In this document: one piece after another, positions 7,904-15,549 of the stretch | Layout of the letters: each line of letters begins with the position of its first letter | Numbering within the stretch: the stretch's first letter is position 1 | DNA from: Bacillus sp. AFS059628 | Lineage (GTDB): Bacteria; Bacillota; Bacilli; Bacillales; Bacillaceae_G | NCBI RefSeq assembly: GCF_002571225.1 | Contig: NZ_NVEC01000016.1 | Coordinates: 21,622-71,553 of the forward strand | Length of the DNA: 49,932 nt | Direction of reading: 5' to 3' | The notes under the pieces: model-generated | The model's database searches: none | Seen by the model: only the letters and a program-made list of their open reading frames with translations | What the model was told of the DNA's origin: nothing | Made by a program: the position numbers and the translations under genes

Positions 7904-10537
7904 TTGGAAAAAAAGGTCGTATTAGTAGATGGTAATAATATCGCGTATCGTGCTTTCTTTGCACTACCGCTTTTAAATAACGACAAAGGTATACATACGA
8001 ACGCAATTTACGGTTTTACAATGATGTTGATGAGAATATTAGAGGAAGAAAAACCGACGCATATGTTAGTAGCATTTGATGCGGGGAAAACGACATTCCG
8101 TCATAAAACATATAGTGAGTATAAAGGAGGGCGTCAAAAGACTCCACCTGAATTATCAGAGCAATTTCCGTTTATTCGTGAGATGCTTGATGCATTCAAC
8201 GTACCGCGCTATGAATTAGAAAATTATGAAGCGGACGACATTATGGGAACGCTAGCGAAAGAAGCGAGTGAACAAGGAGCAAATGTAAAGGTTATTTCAG
8301 GAGATAAAGATTTACTTCAACTTGTTTCTGATAACACGCTTGTATGTATTCCTAGAAAAGGGATTACGGAAGTAGATGAATATACGAAAGAAGCTTTATT
8401 TGAGAAATACAGCTTATCACCAAAGCAAATTATCGATATGAAAGGTTTAATGGGAGACCAATCAGATAATATTCCAGGTGTACCAGGAGTTGGTGAAAAA
8501 ACTGCGATTAAATTGTTAACACAGTTTGGAACGGTTGAAGAAGTGTATGAAAATATAGATCAAGTAAGCGGGAAGAAATTAAAAGAAAAACTGGAAGCAA
8601 ATAAAGACCAAGCTCTTATGAGTAAAGATCTGGCAACTATTATTACAGATGCGCCGATTACAGTGCATGTGGATGATATGGAGTATAAAGGGTATGAAGC
8701 GAGTGATGTCATTCCGATGTTTGAGAATTTAGGGTTTACATCTCTTTTAAATAAATTAGGTGTTACGCCAGAAGAAACGGCTCCAGCGGAATTAGATGAT
8801 ATTACATTTGATATTGTGGAAGAAGTTACAGATGAGATGCTTCAGCAAGATAGTGCGCTTATTGTTGAAGTACAAGAAGATAACTATCATAAAGCAGATA
8901 TTCAAGGTTTCGGTATTCAAAATGAAAATGGTTGCTACTTTATTCAGACAGACATTGCACTTAAGTCAGACGCTTTTAAAGAGTGGCTTGCAGATGGGGA
9001 AATGAGAAAGCATACATTTGATGCGAAGCGTGCGATCGTTGCACTGAAATGGAACGGTATAGATATGCAAGGGATCGACTTTGATCTATTAATCGCCGCT
9101 TATTTACTTGATCCGGCTGATACGGATAAAGATTTCCGTACTGTAGCGAAAATGAAAGAAACGCATGCTGTGAAATCCGATGAAGAAGTTTACGGAAAAG
9201 GTGTGAAGCGTGCTGTGCCAGAGTTAGAAGTAGTAGCGGAGCATGTAGCTCGTAAAGTGCATGTATTATATGATGTAAAACAAACATTCGTTGAAGAATT
9301 AGAGAAGAATGAGCAATATGAACTGTTTACAGAGTTAGAATTACCGCTTGCACGTGTATTAGCTGATATGGAAGTAAAAGGTGTAAAAGTTGATACAGAG
9401 CGCCTTCGTAATATGGGAGAAGAACTTGCAGGTAGATTAAAGGAAATGGAACAGGAAATTTATAAGCTTGCGGGAACAGAATTTAATATTAATTCACCGA
9501 AGCAGTTAGGTGTTATTCTGTTTGAGAACTTAAACTTACCAGTTATTAAAAAGACGAAAACAGGTTATTCTACGTCAGCTGATGTACTAGATAAGCTGAT
9601 GGATCACCATGAAATTATTCCAAACATTTTACATTACCGTCAATTAGGGAAACTAAACTCAACGTATATTGAGGGTTTATTAAAAGTTGTACATGAAGAC
9701 ACATCTAAAATTCATACTCGTTTCAATCAAGTATTAACGCAAACGGGCCGATTAAGTTCAACGGATCCAAACTTGCAAAATATCCCGATTCGATTAGAAG
9801 AAGGAAGAAAGATTCGTCAGGCATTCGTTCCATCTGAAGAAGGATGGATTATGTACGCAGCGGATTATTCGCAAATTGAACTTCGTGTATTAGCTCATAT
9901 TGCAAATGATAAAGGGCTAGTTGACGCATTCCAACATGATATGGATATTCATACGAAAACAGCTATGGATGTATTTGGCGTTGAAAAAGATGAAGTAACT
10001 TCAAATATGAGAAGACAAGCGAAGGCTGTTAACTTCGGAATTGTGTATGGTATTAGTGATTATGGTCTTTCACAAAACTTAGGAATTACAAGAAAAGCGG
10101 CAGCGGAATTTATTGAAAAGTATTTAGAAAGTTTCCCTGGTGTACAAGAATACATGGATGACATCGTAAAAGATGCGAAGCAAAAAGGATATGTGGCTAC
10201 ACTATTAAATCGCCGTCGTTACATTCCAGAAATTACAAGTCGTAATTTCAATTTACGTAGCTTTGCTGAGCGTACAGCTATGAATACACCAATTCAAGGT
10301 ACTGCAGCAGATATTATTAAAAAAGCGATGATTATTATGGCAGATCGTTTAGAAGAAGAAGGATTACAAGCGCGTCTTCTTCTGCAAGTACACGATGAAT
10401 TAATATTTGAAGCACCAAAAGAAGAAATTGAAAAATTAGAGAAGCTTGTACCAGAAGTAATGGAGCATGCAATTGAACTCGCAGTTCCGCTAAAAGTTGA
10501 TTATTCTTACGGTCCAACTTGGTACGACGCAAAATAA
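7904..10537 (+). CDS. polA: DNA polymerase I
   Basis: Repair and Okazaki-fragment polymerase, 877 residues. The N-terminal 5' nuclease domain (about 1-290) has VDGNN, YEADDIMGTL, SGDKDLLQLV and a helix-hairpin-helix GVPGVGEKTA. The middle 3'-5' exonuclease-like domain lacks the catalytic DxE (ALIVEVQED instead), as in other Bacillus Pol I enzymes, so no proofreading is expected. The polymerase domain has motif A DYSQIELR, motif B RRQAKAVNFGIVYG and motif C QVHDELIFE. The TTG at 7904 is chosen because GGGGAGG is 8 bases upstream; a GTG at 7862 sits against the T-run of the preceding hairpin. mutM follows after 12 bp. Confidence 0.96.
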   Translation: MEKKVVLVDGNNIAYRAFFALPLLNNDKGIHTNAIYGFTMMLMRILEEEKPTHMLVAFDAGKTTFRHKTYSEYKGGRQKTPPELSEQFPFIREMLDAFNVPRYELENYEADDIMGTLAKEASEQGANVKVISGDKDLLQLVSDNTLVCIPRKGITEVDEYTKEALFEKYSLSPKQIIDMKGLMGDQSDNIPGVPGVGEKTAIKLLTQFGTVEEVYENIDQVSGKKLKEKLEANKDQALMSKDLATIITDAPITVHVDDMEYKGYEASDVIPMFENLGFTSLLNKLGVTPEETAPAELDDITFDIVEEVTDEMLQQDSALIVEVQEDNYHKADIQGFGIQNENGCYFIQTDIALKSDAFKEWLADGEMRKHTFDAKRAIVALKWNGIDMQGIDFDLLIAAYLLDPADTDKDFRTVAKMKETHAVKSDEEVYGKGVKRAVPELEVVAEHVARKVHVLYDVKQTFVEELEKNEQYELFTELELPLARVLADMEVKGVKVDTERLRNMGEELAGRLKEMEQEIYKLAGTEFNINSPKQLGVILFENLNLPVIKKTKTGYSTSADVLDKLMDHHEIIPNILHYRQLGKLNSTYIEGLLKVVHEDTSKIHTRFNQVLTQTGRLSSTDPNLQNIPIRLEEGRKIRQAFVPSEEGWIMYAADYSQIELRVLAHIANDKGLVDAFQHDMDIHTKTAMDVFGVEKDEVTSNMRRQAKAVNFGIVYGISDYGLSQNLGITRKAAAEFIEKYLESFPGVQEYMDDIVKDAKQKGYVATLLNRRRYIPEITSRNFNLRSFAERTAMNTPIQGTAADIIKKAMIIMADRLEEEGLQARLLLQVHDELIFEAPKEEIEKLEKLVPEVMEHAIELAVPLKVDYSYGPTWYDAK

Positions 10538-10549
10538 GGAAGTGATGAA

Positions 10550-11380
10550 ATGCCTGAATTACCAGAGGTTGAAAACGTCAGACGGACACTTGAAAATCTT
10601 GTAACAGGAAAAACAATTGAAGATGTCATTGTTACCTATCCCAAAATAGTAAAACGTCCAGATGATGCAGAAATCTTTAAAGAAATGCTAAAAGGCGAGA
10701 CGATTGAAAGTATAAAGCGAAGAGGAAAGTTTTTGCTTTTATATGTAACGAATTATGCCATTGTTTCACATTTGCGTATGGAAGGTAAGTATTTACTGCA
10801 TCAAGAGGATGAGCCAATTGATAAGCATACGCACGTCCGTTTCTTATTTACAGATGGAACTGAATTACATTATAAAGATGTGAGAAAGTTTGGTACGATG
10901 CACCTCTTTAAAAAAGGTGAAGAGTTGAATCAAATGCCTCTTGCTGATTTAGGTCCGGAGCCTTTTGATGCTGAATTGACACCACAATATTTACAAGAGA
11001 GATTGCAAAAGACGAATCGTAAAATAAAAGTTGTATTATTAGACCAGCGTCTATTAGTGGGACTTGGAAATATATATGTAGATGAAGTTTTATTCCGTTC
11101 TCAAATTCATCCAGAGCGAGAAGCGTCGTCTTTAACAACAGAAGAAATCGAACGAATTTACGAGGCGACTGTTACAACGTTAGGCGAAGCAGTGAAGCGT
11201 GGCGGAAGTACCATTCGAACGTATATTAACTCGCAAGGGCAAATTGGTTCGTTCCAGGAACTTCTAAATGTATACGGAAAAAAAGGAGAACCGTGTGTGA
11301 CTTGCGGTACGATATTAGAAAAAACAGTTGTTGGCGGAAGAGGAACGCATTACTGCCCGATTTGTCAGCCAAGAATATAG
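10550..11380 (+). CDS. mutM: Formamidopyrimidine-DNA glycosylase
   Basis: Removes oxidised purines such as 8-oxoguanine and nicks the abasic site (base excision repair). The 276-residue protein starts with PELPEVE: Pro1 (after Met removal) is the catalytic nucleophile and Glu2 the general acid. It also has the KRRGKFLL lysine motif, the helix-two-turn-helix region and a C-terminal zinc finger C-x2-C...C-x2-C (CVTCG...YCPIC). AAGGAAGTGATGAAATG provides the ribosome binding site. It lies 12 bp after polA, so both repair enzymes are made from one transcript. Confidence 0.96.
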   Translation: MPELPEVENVRRTLENLVTGKTIEDVIVTYPKIVKRPDDAEIFKEMLKGETIESIKRRGKFLLLYVTNYAIVSHLRMEGKYLLHQEDEPIDKHTHVRFLFTDGTELHYKDVRKFGTMHLFKKGEELNQMPLADLGPEPFDAELTPQYLQERLQKTNRKIKVVLLDQRLLVGLGNIYVDEVLFRSQIHPEREASSLTTEEIERIYEATVTTLGEAVKRGGSTIRTYINSQGQIGSFQELLNVYGKKGEPCVTCGTILEKTVVGGRGTHYCPICQPRI

Positions 11381-11452
11381 AAAAGAGATAACATCGGATA
11401 GGCATTTGTCATATACATACAGCAGAGCTATGTATAAGGGAGGAGCTTACCG

Positions 11453-12085
11453 ATGTACCTTTATTTATCTCTTATTTTATTAGCTTTTACATTAAGCTTA
11501 GATAGCTGTAGTGTAGGGCTAACATATGGGTTAAGAAGTGTAAGAATTCCACTAAGATCAATTATAATTATCGGAATGTGTTCAGCGGCTGTTATGCTTG
11601 TTTCAATGGGAATTGGACATATGATCGCAAAAATATTTTCACCTGTTACCGCAACGCGTATCGGTGGGCTTGTTCTTATTGGAATAGGAATTTGGGTATT
11701 ATACCAATTTTTTCGAAGTGAGAAAAAAGAAGAACTGAAGCAAGAGGAGAAGGTTTGGAAATTAGAAATTGCTTCACTCGGGCTAGTGATCCAAATTTTA
11801 CGGAAACCGACTGTCGCAGATTTCGATAAATCAGGCACCATTTCTGCAGGAGAAGCATTGCTTCTTGGTATCGCTCTTTCTGTAGATTCGTTCGGTGCTG
11901 GAATTGGTGCATCTTTATTAGGGTATGCACCTGCAATGATGGCAATATTAGTTGCGGTTATGAGTTCTTTGTTTTTATTTATCGGAATGAAACTTGGAAC
12001 GGTTTTATCAAATATGAAATGGTTACAAAAATTTACATTCCTGCCTGGGGTATTACTCATTATTATTGGAATTTGGAAAATGTAA
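11453..12085 (+). CDS. ytaF: Sporulation membrane protein YtaF (MntP-like fold)
   Basis: A 210-residue integral membrane protein with six hydrophobic segments, related by pattern to MntP-type cation exporters (LALSLDSCSVGLTYG near the N-terminus and IALSVDSFGAGIGASL later, two internal repeats each with an intramembrane Asp). The cytoplasmic or extracellular loop between the halves holds D-F-D-K-S-G-T-I-S-A-G-E (residues 123-134), a complete canonical EF-hand loop. Position between mutM and coaE matches B. subtilis ytaF. GGGAGGAG precedes the ATG. The substrate is not known; Ca2+ or Mn2+ are reasonable guesses. Confidence 0.88.
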   Translation: MYLYLSLILLAFTLSLDSCSVGLTYGLRSVRIPLRSIIIIGMCSAAVMLVSMGIGHMIAKIFSPVTATRIGGLVLIGIGIWVLYQFFRSEKKEELKQEEKVWKLEIASLGLVIQILRKPTVADFDKSGTISAGEALLLGIALSVDSFGAGIGASLLGYAPAMMAILVAVMSSLFLFIGMKLGTVLSNMKWLQKFTFLPGVLLIIIGIWKM

Positions 12086-12138
12086 GTATGGGCGTGGAAC
12101 ATTAGTTTCGCGCCTTTTATATTGTGAGGAGGATTATG

Positions 12139-12741
12139 ATGACAGTAGTAATTGGATTAACGGGAGGCATTGCAAGCGGGAAAAGTACGGTATCAGAAAT
12201 GTTTCGTGAGTTAAGTATACCGGTTATTGATGCGGATATTATTGCAAGAGAAGTTGTAGAGCGAGGAAAACCAGCATATAACAAAATAGTGGAAGTGTTT
12301 GGAGCGGAAATATTACAAGAAGATGGAGAACTGGATCGGCCGAAATTAGGAAGTGTCGTTTTCAATAATGAAGAAAAGCGATTGCAGTTAAATAAAATTG
12401 TTCATCCTGCAGTGCGTGAGGAAATGAATAGGCAAAAGGAAATGTACATAAAAGAAGGTGCGCAAGCGATTGTGTTAGATATTCCTCTCTTATTTGAAAG
12501 TAAATTAACAAGTCTCGTTGATCGTGTTTTAGTTGTAGCGGTTAAGCCGCAGACGCAATTAGAACGTTTAATGAAGCGCAATAATTTTTCAGAAGAAGAA
12601 GCAACAGCACGTATTCAATCTCAAATGCCGTTAGAGGAAAAAGTGAAACATGCAGATGAAGTGATAAATAATGATGGCACAATTATGGAAACGAAAACAC
12701 AATTGCAGGTAATTTTAAAGAATTGGAACATTATTGACTAA
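12139..12741 (+). CDS. coaE: Dephospho-CoA kinase
   Basis: Phosphorylates the 3'-OH of the ribose of dephospho-CoA, the last step of coenzyme A synthesis. The 200-residue P-loop kinase shows Walker [13 protein letters not shown] at the N-terminus, [11 protein letters not shown], and DIPLLFE in the CoA-binding and lid region. GAGGAGG (12126-12132) is 6 bases from the ATG at 12139 and only 3 from the ATG at 12136, so the second is chosen. It follows ytaF by 53 bp and is probably in the polA-mutM-ytaF transcript. Confidence 0.93.
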   Translation: MTVVIGLTGGIASGKSTVSEMFRELSIPVIDADIIAREVVERGKPAYNKIVEVFGAEILQEDGELDRPKLGSVVFNNEEKRLQLNKIVHPAVREEMNRQKEMYIKEGAQAIVLDIPLLFESKLTSLVDRVLVVAVKPQTQLERLMKRNNFSEEEATARIQSQMPLEEKVKHADEVINNDGTIMETKTQLQVILKNWNIID

Positions 12742-12769
12742 AAAATTGTGAAATTAATGAAAATGCTTA

Positions 12770-12830
12770 GTGACATATCCCCTTTTTGTGTTATACTATT
12801 ATTGGGATTGGAGATAAATAGTATAACGCA
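12770..12830 (+). promoter_or_regulatory. gapB promoter with paired CcpN-type operators
   Basis: GTGACA (12770-12775), 16 bp, TATACT (12792-12797) is the promoter. TGTGTTATACT (12787-12797) agrees with the CcpN consensus TRTGHYATAYW, as I remember it, at all positions and overlaps the -10. A second copy on the other strand (12820-12830) has one mismatch. The two form an inverted repeat with 11-bp perfect arms, GTTATACTATT (12790-12800) and AATAGTATAAC (12817-12827). In B. subtilis CcpN represses gapB during growth on sugars. Confidence 0.75.
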
Positions 12831-12850
12831 TTCAAGGGGGATAACATATT

Positions 12851-13879
12851 ATGACTCGTGTGGCAATTAATGGATTTGGACGTATTGGGAGAATGGTATT
12901 TCGTCAGGCAATAAAAGAAAGCGCATTCGAAATTGTAGCAATCAATGCAAGCTATCCATCTGAAACGTTAGCACATTTAATTAAATATGATACAGTTCAC
13001 GGCAAGTTTGACGGAACAGTAGAAGCATTTGAAGATCACTTATTAGTTGATGGGAAAATGATTCGCCTTTTAAACAACCGCGATCCAAAGGAATTGCCTT
13101 GGACAGATCTAGGTGTTGAAGTTGTAATTGAAGCAACTGGTAAGTTTAATTCAAAAGAAAAAGCAATTCTTCACGTTGAAGCTGGAGCGAAAAAAGTTAT
13201 TTTAACAGCGCCTGGTAAAAATGAAGATGTAACAATTGTAGTTGGTGTGAACGAAGACCAATTAGATATTACAAAACATACTGTCATTTCAAATGCATCT
13301 TGTACAACAAACTGTTTAGCGCCTGTTGTTAAGGTGTTAGATGAGCAGTTTGGAATTGAAAACGGTTTAATGACGACAGTTCATGCTTATACAAATGACC
13401 AAAAAAATATTGATAACCCACATAAAGATTTAAGAAGAGCACGTGCTTGCGGACAATCGATTATTCCGACAACGACAGGTGCTGCGAAAGCGCTAGCAAA
13501 AGTTCTTCCACATTTAAATGGAAAACTTCATGGTATGGCACTTCGTGTACCAACACCAAACGTGTCTCTTGTTGACCTAGTAGTAGATGTAAAACGTGAT
13601 GTGACAGTTGAAGCTATTAACGAGGCATTCAAAACTGTTGCAAATGGTGCGCTTAAAGGCATTGTAGAATTCAGTGAAGAGCCTTTAGTATCTATTGACT
13701 TTAATACAAATACACACTCAGCTATCATTGATGGTTTATCTACAATGGTAATGGGTGATCGTAAAGTGAAAGTACTTGCTTGGTATGATAACGAGTGGGG
13801 TTACTCTCGTCGTGTTGTAGATCTTGTAACGTTAGTTGTTGAAGAATTAGCGAAACAAGAAAATGTGCAACATATTTAA
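12851..13879 (+). CDS. gapB: Glyceraldehyde-3-phosphate dehydrogenase GapB (gluconeogenic)
   Basis: A phosphorylating GAPDH that works in the gluconeogenic direction with preference for NADP(H) in B. subtilis. The 342-residue protein has the N-terminal GFGRIGRMVFRQA and the active-site Cys151 in SNASCTTNCLAP. The coenzyme-specificity position after the second beta strand reads INASYPSET rather than the Asp found in NAD-dependent GapA, which fits NADP use. A GGGGG site precedes the ATG. It is monocistronic, between a CcpN-type promoter and a strong terminator, with speD and nrdR downstream as in B. subtilis. Confidence 0.94.
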   Translation: MTRVAINGFGRIGRMVFRQAIKESAFEIVAINASYPSETLAHLIKYDTVHGKFDGTVEAFEDHLLVDGKMIRLLNNRDPKELPWTDLGVEVVIEATGKFNSKEKAILHVEAGAKKVILTAPGKNEDVTIVVGVNEDQLDITKHTVISNASCTTNCLAPVVKVLDEQFGIENGLMTTVHAYTNDQKNIDNPHKDLRRARACGQSIIPTTTGAAKALAKVLPHLNGKLHGMALRVPTPNVSLVDLVVDVKRDVTVEAINEAFKTVANGALKGIVEFSEEPLVSIDFNTNTHSAIIDGLSTMVMGDRKVKVLAWYDNEWGYSRRVVDLVTLVVEELAKQENVQHI

Positions 13880-13891
13880 GTGAATAAGGGA

Positions 13892-13921
13892 GAGGGCAAG
13901 TGAATATTTGCCCTCTTTTTT
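13892..13921 (+). terminator. gapB terminator
   Basis: GAGGGCAA (13892-13899) pairs with TTGCCCTC (13908-13915) and is followed by a run of T. Confidence 0.9.
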
Positions 13922-14072
13922 TAATTTTTTCTGAAAAGGAAAAAAATTACAGGAGTATATTTTCGGAAGTGGACATACCACGAAACGTTGGGATTACTGT
14001 ATTTGTGAATCATTTATTTTTTTTAGGGAAAAGTAAAGAGGAAAATATGACAGAAAATCGAAAAAACTGTTG

Positions 14073-14101
14073 TTGCAAAATGAAAATAAACAAAGTATAC
14101 T
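14073..14101 (+). promoter_or_regulatory. speD promoter
   Basis: TTGCAA (14073-14078), 17 bp, TATACT (14096-14101). Transcription should start near 14108, leaving a 5' leader of about 150 nt before speD. Confidence 0.65.
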
Positions 14102-14107
14102 AACACT

Positions 14108-14257
14108 CGTAAACTTAAGAGCTGAGGTACGTAGTCACTACTTAAAGGGTTAGGACCTCTCTGGACTAACTTTCCCCCGTGGTAGTGGAGCAAGCCAAAT
14201 TGCAAATTAGTTTTCAATTCGAACAGTTAGAATAAATTTACAAGGGGGAACTGTAGA
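14108..14257 (+). promoter_or_regulatory. Structured speD leader RNA, candidate riboregulator
   Basis: A compact set of complementary segments lies in the untranslated leader: GAGGT (14124-14128) with ACCTC (14155-14159), CACTAC (14136-14141) with GTAGTG (14182-14187), and GTTAG (14149-14153) with CTAAC (14166-14170). The first pairing cannot coexist simply with the other two, so two folds are possible. TTCCCCC (14172-14178) is complementary to GGGGGAA (14244-14250), the speD ribosome binding site. I do not recognise a known riboswitch class. The pairings suggest control of speD translation, perhaps by a polyamine or S-adenosylmethionine. Confidence 0.5.
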
Positions 14258-14650
14258 ATGGATACTATGGATACGATGGGTCGTCACGTGATCGCTGAAC
14301 TTTGGGATTGCGATTTCGACAAGCTTAATGACATGCCGTATATTGAACAATTATTTGTGGATGCAGCACTAAGAGCTGGTGCTGAAGTGCGTGAGGTAGC
14401 TTTCCATAAATTTGCACCACAAGGTGTAAGTGGAGTAGTAATTATCTCGGAATCACATTTAACAATTCATAGCTTTCCGGAGCACGGTTACGCAAGTATT
14501 GATGTTTATACTTGTGGGGATCGTATTGATCCAAATGTTGCTGCAGAATATATTGCAGAAGGTTTAAACGCGAAAACGCGTGAGAGCATCGAGCTTCCTC
14601 GAGGCACTGGTAGCTTCGAAATTAAGCAGAGAGAAACAAAAGCTCTTTAA
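14258..14650 (+). CDS. speD: S-adenosylmethionine decarboxylase proenzyme
   Basis: Makes decarboxylated SAM, the aminopropyl donor for spermidine. A 130-residue class 1B (short, Bacillus-type) proenzyme. It is processed by serinolysis at the Glu65-Ser66 bond in [14 protein letters not shown], giving the pyruvoyl cofactor on Ser66. CGD and the [14 protein letters not shown] core are typical. GGGGGAA precedes ATG 14258; the next in-frame ATG pairs (DTMDTMGRH) allow slightly shorter starts. Single-gene unit with its own promoter, long structured leader and terminator. Confidence 0.95.
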
Positions 14651-14676
14651 AAAAGAACATAATTGATTTAAAATGT

Positions 14677-14705
14677 AAAGAGGTGTATAATGCACCTCTT
14701 TTTTA
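14677..14705 (+). terminator. speD terminator
   Basis: AAAGAGGTG and CACCTCTTT around a TATAATG loop, followed by T-rich sequence. Confidence 0.9.
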
Positions 14706-14711
14706 GTTTAT

Positions 14712-14855
14712 AAAAAAGGGGAAATATAACGTACTCGTTAGGTAAATAAATGGAGCTCTTACGAATAAGTTAGCATTCCATCTACCATCTTATTTTCGAA
14801 ACCAAGATGATGACATAACGTGCTTTAACTTAAAGTGGTAAGAGAGTTAGAATGA
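14712..14855. repeat. Structured intergenic element, possibly a B. cereus (bcr-like) repeat
   Basis: About 145 bp without an ORF but with nested complementary segments: TAACG/CGTTA (14727-14731, 14736-14740), CTCTTAC/GTAAGAG (14756-14762, 14838-14844) and an inner CATCTT/AAGATG (14786-14791, 14804-14809). It is flanked by TTTAT (14707-14711) and an imperfect GTTAT (14856-14860). B. cereus-group genomes contain mobile, structured bcr repeats with TTTAT-like flanks, and this resembles that description. I cannot confirm membership from one copy. Confidence 0.35.
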
Positions 14856-14935
14856 GTTATATAATAATGTATATATATTGTCAGATGAAGTAAGTAGAGA
14901 AAAAATAAAGAGTATAGTGTAAAGGAGTGAATATA

Positions 14936-15397
14936 TTGCGTTGTCCATCCTGTTCTCATAATGGTACAAGAGTGTTAGATTCGCGTCCGGTAGACGAGGG
15001 GCGCTCTATTCGAAGAAGGAGAGAGTGTGAAAGTTGTTTAAGCCGCTTTACAACATTTGAAAGAGTAGAAGAGTCACCTCTTATCGTTGTAAAGAAAGAA
15101 GGCACACGAGAAGAGTTTAATAAAGAAAAGATTTTACGTGGCTTAATTAAAGCGTGCGAAAAAAGACCAGTATCTTTAAGACAATTAGAAGAAGTAACTC
15201 AAAGTGTGGAACGTGAACTTCGTAATTTAGGTATATCAGAAGTGAAAAGTGATATGATTGGTGAAATTGTTATGGAAGAACTGCGTGATATCGATGATGT
15301 TGCTTACGTGCGTTTTGCTTCTGTATATCGCCAATTTAAAGATTTAAATGTATTTATTGAAGAATTAAAAGATATACTGCAAAAAGAAAGAGAGTAG
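14936..15397 (+). CDS. nrdR: Transcriptional repressor NrdR
   Basis: Represses ribonucleotide reductase genes in response to ATP/dATP. The 153-residue protein has an N-terminal zinc ribbon C-x2-C...C-x2-C (CPSC, CESC) with RRRREC, then an ATP-cone domain from about residue 49 ([16 protein letters not shown] onward). A TTG start at 14936 is chosen because AAAGGAG (14921-14927) lies 8 bases upstream; the GTG at 14927 overlaps that site. In B. subtilis nrdR (ytcG) precedes dnaB in the same way, linking dNTP supply and replication initiation. Confidence 0.95.
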   Translation: MRCPSCSHNGTRVLDSRPVDEGRSIRRRRECESCLSRFTTFERVEESPLIVVKKEGTREEFNKEKILRGLIKACEKRPVSLRQLEEVTQSVERELRNLGISEVKSDMIGEIVMEELRDIDDVAYVRFASVYRQFKDLNVFIEELKDILQKERE

Positions 15398-15442
15398 AAT
15401 TTGTATTGTATTCTCTTTACATACTGTAAGGAATGAGATAAG

Positions 15443-15474
15443 AGAGCTAGAAGCGAAAGCTAATAGCTCTTTTT
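15443..15474 (+). terminator. Terminator between nrdR and dnaB
   Basis: AGAGCTA (15443-15449) and TAGCTCT (15464-15470) enclose an inner AGC-GAAA-GCT tetraloop hairpin, followed by TTTT. dnaB would then need its own promoter, or read-through. Confidence 0.7.
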
Positions 15475-15549
15475 CGCTAAGAAATTATATAGTAAAGATA
15501 GAACGAATGCAGTAGAGGATAGATTGGATGAGAGAAAGGAAAAGCAAGA

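Noticed and set aside
11461-12102. 213-codon open frame antisense to ytaF
   Set aside because: No ribosome binding site or plausible protein pattern; it mirrors the hydrophobic codons of ytaF and lies wholly within it.
13900-14103. 67-codon frame between gapB and speD
   Set aside because: It begins inside the gapB terminator and runs through the speD promoter; no ribosome binding site at its start. An inner 18-codon frame with AGAGG overlaps the promoter elements.
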